Source: Brachymonas wangyanguii
GTDB taxonomy: Bacteria > Pseudomonadota > Gammaproteobacteria > Burkholderiales > Burkholderiaceae_C
NCBI RefSeq assembly: GCF_045055315.1
Contig: NZ_CP173677.1
Coordinates: 1,302,001-1,366,000 of the forward strand
Direction: 5' to 3'
Length of the DNA: 64,000 nucleotides
The notes below the pieces were generated by a model. That model was given only the letters and a program-made list of their open reading frames with translations. It searched no databases and was not told where the DNA came from. Positions 57,577 to 64,000 of this stretch are shown here, piece after piece. Position numbers and translations under genes: made by a program. Numbering within the stretch: the first letter of the stretch is position 1; each line of letters begins with the position of its first letter.

Positions 57577-60048
57577 ATGACCGATTTTGCCTATCTGCCC
57601 CCCGAAAGCGTCGAGCTGCCCATGCTGCCGCTGCGCGATGTGGTGGTGTTTCCGCATATGGTGATCCCGCTGTTCGTGGGCCGCCCCAAGAGCATTGCGG
57701 CGCTGGAAACCGCGATGGAAGCGGATCGCACCGTGATGCTGGTGGCCCAGAAGTCGGCCGCCGACGATGAACCGACCATCGAGGACATGTTCGAGACCGG
57801 CTGCGTGGCCTCCATCCTGCAGTTGCTGAAGCTGCCCGACGGCACCGTCAAGGTGCTGGTGGAAGGCCGCCAGCGCGCACGCATCGAATCCGTGACCGAA
57901 GGCGACGAGTATTTCACCGCCAAGGTGCTGCCGGTGGCTGCCGATGAAACGCAAAAGCCGGCCACCGAGGAGGCTGGCCGTGAACAGGAGGCGCTGCGTC
58001 GCGCGCTGATGCAGTCCTTTGACCAGTTCGTGAAGCTCAACAAGAAGGTGCCGCAGGAGATCCTGACCTCCATCACCGGCATCGACGAAGTGGGCCGCCT
58101 GGCCGATACGATTGCCGCCCATTTGCCGCTGAGCCTGGAAAACAAGCAGCAGGTGCTGGATCAGGGCCCGGTGCAGCAGCGCCTGGAGTTCCTGTTTGCG
58201 CGCATCGAGCACGAGCTCGATATCCTGAACATGGACAAGCGCATCCGCGGCCGCGTCAAGCGCCAGATGGAAAAGAGCCAGCGCGACTTTTACCTGAACG
58301 AACAGGTCAAGGCGATCCAGAAGGAACTGGGCGATGGCGAAGAGGGCGCCGACCTGGAAGAGCTGGAAAAGAAGATCCGTGCCGCACGCATGCCCAAGGC
58401 TGCGCTGACCAAGGCCGAATCCGAACTGCGCAAGCTCAAGCTGATGTCGCCGATGTCGGCCGAGGCCGGCGTGGCGCGCAACTACCTGGATGTGCTGGTC
58501 AACCTGCCCTGGAGCAAGAAGACCCGCATCAAGACCAGCCTGGCCGAGGCGCAGCGCATCCTGGACGAAGACCACTACGGCCTGGAGCGCGTCAAGGAAC
58601 GCATCGTCGAATACCTGGCGGTGCAGCAGCGCGTGGACAAGATCAAGGCACCGATCCTGTGCCTGGTGGGCCCGCCGGGCGTGGGCAAGACCTCGCTCGG
58701 ACAATCGATTGCCAAGGCGACCGGCCGCAAGTATGTGCGCATGGCGCTGGGCGGCATGCGCGACGAGGCCGAGATCCGTGGCCACCGCCGTACCTATATC
58801 GGCGCGCTGCCGGGCAAGATCCTGCAGAACCTGACCAAGGCCGGCACGCGCAACCCGCTGTTCCTGCTGGACGAAATCGACAAGCTCGGCGCGGATTTCC
58901 GTGGTGATCCGTCGAGCGCGCTGCTGGAAGTGCTGGATCCGGAGCAGAACCACACCTTCAACGACCACTATGTCGAGCTGGATTTTGACCTGAGCGACGT
59001 GATGTTCGTGGCGACTTCCAACTCCATGAAGATCCCGGCTGCGCTGCTGGACCGCATGGAAGTGATCCGCCTGTCCGGCTATACCGAGGACGAGAAGGTC
59101 AATATCGCGCGCCGCTACCTGCTGCCCAAGCAGATGGAGAACAACGGCGTCAAGGACAGCGAGCTGGAAGTGGCTGACGAGGCCATCCGCGACATCGTGC
59201 GCTACTACACGCGTGAAGCCGGCGTGCGCGGCCTGGAACGCGAACTGGCCAAGATCTGCCGCAAGGTGGTGATGCAGGTGCAGCTCAAGCAGGTCGAGGG
59301 CAAGGTCACGGTCGATGGCGAGAAGCTGAACGACTACCTGGGCGTGCGCCGTCACCGCTTTGGTCGCGCGTCCGAAGCCAACAAGGTGGGTGAAGTGGTG
59401 GGCCTGGCCTGGACCGAGGTCGGTGGCGAACTGCTGACGATCGAGACCGCCATCATGCCGGGCAAGGGCGTGATCCAGCGTACCGGTTCGCTTGGCGACG
59501 TGATGAAGGAATCGGTGGAAGCGGCGCGTACCGTGGTGCGCAGCCGTGCCGGCCAGCTTGGCATTGCCGACGAGGCCTTCGAGAAGAAGGACATCCACAT
59601 CCACGTGCCCGATGGCGCCACGCCCAAGGACGGTCCGAGCGCCGGTGCGGCGATGACGACTGCGCTGATTTCGGCGCTGACCGGCATCCCGGTGCGCAGC
59701 GATGTGGCCATGACCGGCGAGATCACGCTGCGTGGCGAGGTCACCATCATCGGCGGCCTGAAGGAAAAGCTGCTGGCGGCCCTGCGTGGCGGTATCCGCC
59801 AGGTCATCATCCCTGAGGAGAACGTGAAGGACCTGCAGGAAATTCCGGACAACGTGAAGCAAGGCCTGGAGATCACGCCGGTCAAGTGGATCGACCAGGT
59901 GCTGGCGATTGCGCTGGAGCGCCAGCCGGAGCCACTGCCCGGTGCCGAGCCGGCAGAAGGCCCGGATGCCGACGAGGAGCTGCCGGATGTGCCGGTGGCC
60001 AAGGCGAAGAAGCCGGTGCGCAGCAAGCGCCAGGCGACCAAGCACTAA
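57577..60048 (+). CDS. lon: ATP-dependent protease Lon
   Basis: An 823-residue AAA+ serine protease degrading misfolded and regulatory proteins. N-terminal substrate domain about 14-205 (LPMLPLRDVVVFPHMVIPLFVGR), Walker A GPPGVGKTS (Lys371), Walker B FLLDEIDK, and a C-terminal protease domain with Ser688 in PKDGPSAGAAM and the partner Lys in GLKEKLLAALRGG. ATG 57577 is the family start. The C-terminus has an Ala/Lys-rich extension. Probably monocistronic: its own heat-shock-like promoter and a hairpin after it. Confidence 0.98.
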   Translation: MTDFAYLPPESVELPMLPLRDVVVFPHMVIPLFVGRPKSIAALETAMEADRTVMLVAQKSAADDEPTIEDMFETGCVASILQLLKLPDGTVKVLVEGRQRARIESVTEGDEYFTAKVLPVAADETQKPATEEAGREQEALRRALMQSFDQFVKLNKKVPQEILTSITGIDEVGRLADTIAAHLPLSLENKQQVLDQGPVQQRLEFLFARIEHELDILNMDKRIRGRVKRQMEKSQRDFYLNEQVKAIQKELGDGEEGADLEELEKKIRAARMPKAALTKAESELRKLKLMSPMSAEAGVARNYLDVLVNLPWSKKTRIKTSLAEAQRILDEDHYGLERVKERIVEYLAVQQRVDKIKAPILCLVGPPGVGKTSLGQSIAKATGRKYVRMALGGMRDEAEIRGHRRTYIGALPGKILQNLTKAGTRNPLFLLDEIDKLGADFRGDPSSALLEVLDPEQNHTFNDHYVELDFDLSDVMFVATSNSMKIPAALLDRMEVIRLSGYTEDEKVNIARRYLLPKQMENNGVKDSELEVADEAIRDIVRYYTREAGVRGLERELAKICRKVVMQVQLKQVEGKVTVDGEKLNDYLGVRRHRFGRASEANKVGEVVGLAWTEVGGELLTIETAIMPGKGVIQRTGSLGDVMKESVEAARTVVRSRAGQLGIADEAFEKKDIHIHVPDGATPKDGPSAGAAMTTALISALTGIPVRSDVAMTGEITLRGEVTIIGGLKEKLLAALRGGIRQVIIPEENVKDLQEIPDNVKQGLEITPVKWIDQVLAIALERQPEPLPGAEPAEGPDADEELPDVPVAKAKKPVRSKRQATKH

Positions 60049-60078
60049 GCAAAGGCCAAGGGCGCAAGCCCTGAAACC

Positions 60079-60107
60079 ACAACGGGACTCCAGCGGAGTC
60101 CCGTTGT
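60079..60107. terminator. Hairpin between convergent lon and lyase genes
   Basis: ACAACGGGACTCC (60079-60091) pairs with GGAGTCCCGTTGT (60095-60107) over a 3-nt loop. A 13-bp stem with weak T content on either side, placed between tail-to-tail genes; likely a shared 3' end. Confidence 0.75.
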
Positions 60108-60126
60108 CATTGGAGCTGTCAAGCCG

Positions 60127-60972
60127 TCAGTGGTTCTGGCTGGCGCGTGCCAGGATCTGTCCGGCCAGCGCGATCACGGGCGGGTCTATCATCTTGCCGT
60201 CCACGGTAAAGGCACCGCTGCCTGCCGCCTGTTCCGCCGCCAGCACGCGTTGCGCCCAGTCGATTTCCTCAGCCGTTGGGCTAAGTGCCTGGTGCACGCT
60301 GGCGATTTGAGACGGGTGGATGCAGAGCTTGCCGCCAAAGCCGAGCCGGCGCGCGGCCTAGGCGTCCTGCAGGCACAGGGCCGGATCGGCGGTGGCGGTG
60401 GTGACGCCATCGACCGGGGCCGGCAGGCCGGCACGGCGCGATGCCAGCAACAGCGCCCAGCGTGCCGGCAGCAGTTCCATGCCGCCCGATGCAGCTGGCA
60501 TGCCCAGGTCCGCCAGCAGGTCGATATGGGCGAGTGCCAGGCGCAGCACGCCGGCCGAGCGGGCAATCGCATCGGCCATGGCGATGCCTTCGGCAGTCTC
60601 GACTAGCGCCACGATGGGCACGGCTGGCAGCTGCTGCCGCACCTGGGCCAGCTGCGCCGTCGATTCGGTCTTGGGCAGCATCAGCGCACCCAGGCCGTCA
60701 AGGTGTGCCAGCAGTGCCAGGTCGTCGGCGTGGAATGGCGTGCTGCTGGCGTTGGTGCGCACCAGCACGCGGGCGCGCATGGCGGGCTCGATCTGTGGCC
60801 AGGCCTGCCGGATGGCGTCACGCGCGCTGGCCTTGTCCGGCAGCGCGACCGCATCTTCCAGGTCGATGATGACGGCATCGGCGCCAGCAGCCAGCGCCTT
60901 GCCGATGCGCTCCGGCCGGCTGCCGGGCACGAACAGCCAGCTGCGGGCCGTGCTCAGGGGAGAGGCGGCCAT
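60127..60972 (-). pseudogene. CitE/HpcH-family CoA-ester lyase interrupted by an in-frame amber codon
   Basis: A gene for a 281-codon CitE-like lyase (citramalyl-CoA or related CoA-ester cleavage to acetyl-CoA plus an oxoacid) split by TAG at 60358-60360, codon 205. The first 204 residues hold the CitE opening SWLFVPGSRPERIGKA and metal-site region DLEDAVA, plus VALVETAEGI. Directly after the TAG, in the same frame and without any indel, the coding continues: AARRLGFGGKLCIHPSQI, then a helix and DGKMIDPPVIALAGQILARA, to a TGA at 60127. That tail is a well-known family C-terminus (GGKLCIHP). So a complete gene with one nonsense codon: pseudogene, sequencing error, or readthrough. Starts 2 bp after the CoA-transferase stop. 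Confidence 0.88.
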
Positions 60973-60974
60973 GC

Positions 60975-62156
60975 TCAGATCGCTCCGGCCTGGCGCATGT
61001 CGGCAATCGCTTCGGCGTCACGTCCCAGTTCGTGCAGGATCGCTTCGGTGTGCTGGCCCAGAGCCGGTACCGGATCCATGCGGTAATCGTAGTGGCTGTT
61101 GCGGCCCGGCGGCGGCAGGGCGGGTACCTCGCCCTTGGCCGTGGCGACCGGTTGCCAGCGTTCACGCGCTTGCAGCTGTGGGTGCTGCCAGAGTTCGGAC
61201 ATGGTGTGCATGCGCGCATTGGCGATCTTGCCCTGTTCCAGCCGCTGCATCACCTCGGCCGTGCTCAGGCTGGCAAAGGTCTCCAGGATCAGCGCGCGCA
61301 AGGCATCGCGGTTCTGCACACGGCGGAAGTTGGCGTCAAAGCGCGGATCCGTGGCCAGCGCCGGATCCTGCAGCACGATGTCGCAGAAGATTTTCCATTC
61401 GCGTTCGTTCTGCAGGCCGAGCATCACGGTGCCGCCATCGCCGGCGGCAAACGGGCCGTAGGGGTAGATGCTGGCGTGTGCGGCGGCGGTGCGCTGCGGC
61501 GGCTGGGCGCCTTCGAAGGCGTAGTACAGCGGGTAGCCCATCCATTCGGTCAGCGATTCGAGCATGGAGACATCGATATGGCTGCCCTGGCCGGTCTGCT
61601 GGCGCAGCAGCAGCGCGGCCAGGATGTTGGTGTAGGCATACATGCCGGCGGCAATGTCGGCGATCGAGTTGCCGGCCTTGGACGGGTCGTCCGGCGTGCC
61701 GGTGATCGACAGCAGGCCGGCCTCGCTCTGGATCAGCAGGTCGTAGGCTTTCTTGTCGCGGTAGGGGCCGTCTTCGCCGTAGCCGGAAATATCGCAGACG
61801 ATCAGCTCCGGGTGCTCGGCTGACAGCGTGGCGTAATCGAGTCCCATGCGGGCGGCGGCACCCGGTGCCAGGTTCTGGATCAGCACATCGGCCTTGCCCA
61901 GCAATTGTTTCAGCGCATCAAGTGCCTCGGGCTGCTTCAGGTCCAGCGTCATGCTTTCCTTGGAACGGTTGGTCCAGACAAAATGCGAGGACAGGCCGCG
62001 CACGCGTTCGTCGTAGCCGCGGGCAAAGTCGCCACTGCCGGGGCGCTCCACCTTGATCACGCGTGCGCCCAGGTCGGCCAGCTGGCGCGAGCAGAACGGA
62101 GCGGCAATCGCGTGCTCCAGCGAAACCACGGTAATGCCATCAAGAGGTCGTTGCAT
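60975..62156 (-). CDS. Family III (CaiB/BaiF) CoA-transferase
   Basis: A 393-residue enzyme that moves CoA between carboxylic acids. The family features are visible: N-terminal ITVVSLEHAIAAPFCSRQLADLGARVIKVE, then the MTLDLK motif, and the expected catalytic Asp167 in NSIADIAAGMYA (equivalent to formyl-CoA transferase Asp169). GGAGG precedes ATG 62156. It lies 12 bp after the acyl-CoA dehydrogenase and 2 bp before the lyase. In Pseudomonas the same family in a similar operon (PA0878-PA0883) is the itaconate CoA-transferase; that substrate is inferred here from order alone. Confidence 0.9.
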   Translation of the reverse strand: MQRPLDGITVVSLEHAIAAPFCSRQLADLGARVIKVERPGSGDFARGYDERVRGLSSHFVWTNRSKESMTLDLKQPEALDALKQLLGKADVLIQNLAPGAAARMGLDYATLSAEHPELIVCDISGYGEDGPYRDKKAYDLLIQSEAGLLSITGTPDDPSKAGNSIADIAAGMYAYTNILAALLLRQQTGQGSHIDVSMLESLTEWMGYPLYYAFEGAQPPQRTAAAHASIYPYGPFAAGDGGTVMLGLQNEREWKIFCDIVLQDPALATDPRFDANFRRVQNRDALRALILETFASLSTAEVMQRLEQGKIANARMHTMSELWQHPQLQARERWQPVATAKGEVPALPPPGRNSHYDYRMDPVPALGQHTEAILHELGRDAEAIADMRQAGAI

Positions 62157-62168
62157 GCTGGCCTCCGC

Positions 62169-63329
62169 TCAGTAGGACTTGGGCAGACCCAGGATGTGCT
62201 CTGCCACGTAGCCGTAGATCATGTTGGTGGAAATCGGCGCGACCTGGTACAGGCGCGTCTCGCGGAACTTGCGCTCCACGTCGTATTCGCAGGCAAACCC
62301 GAAACCGCCGTGCGTCTGCAGGCAGACGTTGGCCGCTTCCCAGCTTGCCTTGGCGGCCAGGTACTTCGCCATGTTCGCTTCGGCGCCGGCGTTCTGCATG
62401 GCGTCGATTTTCTCGCAGGCCTTCCAGCGCATCAGGTTGGCGGCTTCGAGTTCGATGAAGGCATCGGCAATCGGAAACTGCACGCCCTGGTTCTGGCCGA
62501 TCGGGCGGCCGAACACGACGCGCTCCTTGGCGTAGCGCGCGGCGCGGTCGATGAACCAGTAGCCGTCACCGATGCACTCGGCGGCGATCAGCGTGCGCTC
62601 GGCGTTCAGGCCGTCCAGAATCGTGCGGAAGCCCTTGCCCAGCTCACCCAGCAGGTTCTCCTCCGGGATCTCCAGGCTGTCGAAGAACAGCTCGTTGGTT
62701 TCGTGGTTGACCATGTTCAGGATCGGCTGCACTGTCAGGCCGTTGCCGATCGCCTGCTTCAGGTCCACCAGGAAGCAGGACAGGCCATCGGTCTTTTTCT
62801 GCACCTCGGCCAGCGGCGTGGTGCGTGCCAGCAGGATCATCAGGTCGCTGTGCTGGATGCGCGAGATCCACACTTTCTGGCCATTGATGACCCAGCGGCC
62901 ATCCTTTTTCACGGCGGTGGTCTTGAGCTTGGTGGTGTCGCTGCCGGTGGTCGGCTCGGTCACGGCCATGGACTGCACGCGCAGTTCACCGCTGGCGATG
63001 CGCGGCAGGTAGAGCTGCTTCTGCGCTTCGGTGCCGCTGCGCACGATCGCGTTCATCACGTACATCTGGCCGTGGCAGGCGCCGGAGTTGCCGCCGGAGC
63101 GGTTGATCTCTTCCATGATGACCGAGGCTTCGGCCATGCTCAGCCCGGCGCCGCCATACTGCTCGGGAATCAGCGCCGACATCCAGCCGGCTTCGGTCAG
63201 TGCCTGCACGAACTCCTCGGGGTAGGCGCGCTGTTCGTCAATTTGGCGATGGTATTCGTCGGGGAAGGTGGCGCACAGGCTGCGCACGGCATCGCGGATG
63301 TCCTGGTATTGGTCGGTGGTAGTCGTCAT
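62169..63329 (-). CDS. Acyl-CoA dehydrogenase family protein
   Basis: A 386-residue flavoprotein. FAD/substrate-binding stretches: MAVTEPTTGSDTTKLKT (about 121-137), INGQKVWISRIQHSD, and QTHGGFGFACEYDVERKFRETRLYQ. The catalytic Glu of the MCAD type (in YEGT) is replaced: at that place the protein reads YQVAPIST (Pro365 at the aligned site). Glu244, in GLNAERTLIAAE, stands where isovaleryl-CoA dehydrogenase has its catalytic Glu254, so a base there fits a branched-chain substrate. AGGAGA lies 7 nt before ATG 63329. The substrate could be methylsuccinyl-CoA or a similar branched acid; that is inference from the neighbouring genes. Confidence 0.9.
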   Translation of the reverse strand: MTTTTDQYQDIRDAVRSLCATFPDEYHRQIDEQRAYPEEFVQALTEAGWMSALIPEQYGGAGLSMAEASVIMEEINRSGGNSGACHGQMYVMNAIVRSGTEAQKQLYLPRIASGELRVQSMAVTEPTTGSDTTKLKTTAVKKDGRWVINGQKVWISRIQHSDLMILLARTTPLAEVQKKTDGLSCFLVDLKQAIGNGLTVQPILNMVNHETNELFFDSLEIPEENLLGELGKGFRTILDGLNAERTLIAAECIGDGYWFIDRAARYAKERVVFGRPIGQNQGVQFPIADAFIELEAANLMRWKACEKIDAMQNAGAEANMAKYLAAKASWEAANVCLQTHGGFGFACEYDVERKFRETRLYQVAPISTNMIYGYVAEHILGLPKSY

Positions 63330-63369
63330 GTCTGTCTCCTGGAGAATCGGTATCGGAATATGAGGGTGT

Positions 63370-64000
63370 TCAGGCCAGTTCGGCCTGGGCCTGCATGGTG
63401 AGCCAGCCTTCGTGGTCTTGCGCCCACAGCTGCACGGTCTTGCCGTCAGGCTGCAGGCGGCCACAGACGCGGAAGGGCTGGCCATCAAAAGTCGGGCGCA
63501 CGGCGCGGAAGCTGAAGCTGCGCACCTCGGCATCGGGCAGCTGGCGCAGCAACAGATCCATCAGCAGGGTGGCGATCAGCGGGCCATGCACCACCAGGCC
63601 GGGATAGCCTTCTTCCTGCTGCGCATAGCTGCGGTCGTAGTGGATACGGTGGCCGTTGAAGGTCAGCGCCGAGTAGCGGAACAGCAGCAGCGGGCTCGGA
63701 TCGATCTCGCGCTGCCAGTCTGCGTCCTGTTCGGCGGCGACCGGGGCCGGGGCTGCAGCGCCGGGGGTCGCGGCTGCGCGGTAGACGATGTGCTGCTTGT
63801 CCGTCAGCGCCAGTCCCTGGGCGTTGTGGATATCGTGCTGCACGGTCACGAATACCAGCTCGCCGCTGCCGCCTTGCTTGTGCTGCACGGAAGCGATGCG
63901 CGAGTGGCGCTCGATGGCATCGCCGGCGCGCAGCGGATTGCCGGGCTGCCACTGCAGCGCGCTACTGGCCCACATGCGACGCGGTAGCGGCACCGGTGGC
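63370..64000 (-). CDS. FAS1-like/MaoC-type hydratase, 5' end beyond the window (partial)
   Basis: The C-terminal part (about 210 residues) of a two-hotdog hydratase, open to the right edge. Seen: PLPRRMWASSALQWQPG, typical of the joint after the first hotdog half, then RYSALTFNGHRIHYDRSYA (catalytic Asp/His hydratase motif) and VVHGPLIATLLMDLLLR. The family includes mesaconyl-C4-CoA and itaconyl-CoA hydratases (Mch, Ich). The N-terminal 70-90 residues are missing. It is first in view of the minus-strand operon, 40 bp before the acyl-CoA dehydrogenase. Confidence 0.85.
   Translation of the reverse strand, partial: PPVPLPRRMWASSALQWQPGNPLRAGDAIERHSRIASVQHKQGGSGELVFVTVQHDIHNAQGLALTDKQHIVYRAAATPGAAAPAPVAAEQDADWQREIDPSPLLLFRYSALTFNGHRIHYDRSYAQQEEGYPGLVVHGPLIATLLMDLLLRQLPDAEVRSFSFRAVRPTFDGQPFRVCGRLQPDGKTVQLWAQDHEGWLTMQAQAELA

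Noticed and set aside
60358..60360. Recoding of the amber codon as pyrrolysine or selenocysteine
   Set aside because: Selenocysteine uses TGA, and pyrrolysine systems are not expected in Burkholderiales. The site is not a catalytic residue of the family. A simple nonsense change or error is more likely.

Overview
The window is a continuous stretch of GC-rich (roughly 60-65% by eye) chromosome from a Gram-negative betaproteobacterium, most likely of the order Burkholderiales. The evidence is gene order and gene content: tRNA-Leu(UAG)-tig-clpP-clpX-lon; rlmN-pilF-rodZ-ispG-hisS-yfgM-bamB-der; sucA-sucB-lpd-zapE; aceE-aceF-lpd with a lipoyl domain fused to lpd and a PAS histidine kinase pair next door; and a DEAD-box helicase with a charged insert. 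The protein sequences resemble Alcaligenaceae and Comamonadaceae, but I cannot fix the family. Nearly all of it is core housekeeping DNA. I see no insertion sequence, prophage, CRISPR array, restriction or toxin cassette, and no evident shift in composition.

Layout. 1-2.2 kb: a PagL-type lipid A deacylase divergent from an AraC-type regulator. 2.2-7.5 kb: a DEAD-box RNA helicase with a long structured leader, the uvrD helicase and a small NlpE-like lipoprotein. 7.5-14 kb: pyrD/rpiA divergent, gdhA with an attenuator-like leader, oligopeptidase prlC, folD. 14-23.7 kb: a response regulator and sensor kinase, divergent from the pyruvate dehydrogenase operon aceE-aceF-lpd. 23.7-27.3 kb: an NlpC/P60 peptidase, an isochorismatase-fold hydrolase and propionyl-CoA synthetase. 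27.5-35.1 kb: the 2-oxoglutarate dehydrogenase operon sucA-sucB-(SMR transporter)-lpd-zapE-lipoprotein. 35.2-41.4 kb: a DinG-like Fe-S helicase, bamD, rluD, scpB, rluB. 41.6-50.6 kb: ndk, rlmN, pilF, rodZ-like, ispG, hisS, yfgM-like, bamB, der. 50.6-53.7 kb, minus strand: hpnC-hpnD-hpnE for squalene synthesis, meeting der tail to tail with overlapping 3' ends. 53.8-60 kb: tRNA-Leu, trigger factor, ClpP, ClpX and Lon, the last behind a sigma-32-like promoter. 60.1-64 kb, minus strand: a catabolic operon (hydratase, acyl-CoA dehydrogenase, family III CoA-transferase, CitE-type lyase) resembling the itaconate/mesaconate operon of Pseudomonas. It runs off the right edge, and its lyase gene carries an in-frame amber codon.

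How the parts connect. The two 2-oxoacid dehydrogenase complexes each carry their own E3. A membrane PAS kinase and FixJ-type regulator sit head to head with the pyruvate dehydrogenase promoter, which contains two perfect inverted repeats. The envelope theme recurs (PagL, NlpE-like, BamB, BamD, RodZ-like, PilF, NlpC/P60), as does proteostasis (tig, clpPX, lon, prlC, yfgM-like, zapE).

No clearly new multi-gene system is evident. The most unusual signals are the amber-interrupted lyase, the SMR transporter inside the 2-oxoglutarate dehydrogenase operon, and three structured or palindromic regulatory regions (upstream of the DEAD-box gene, gdhA and aceE).
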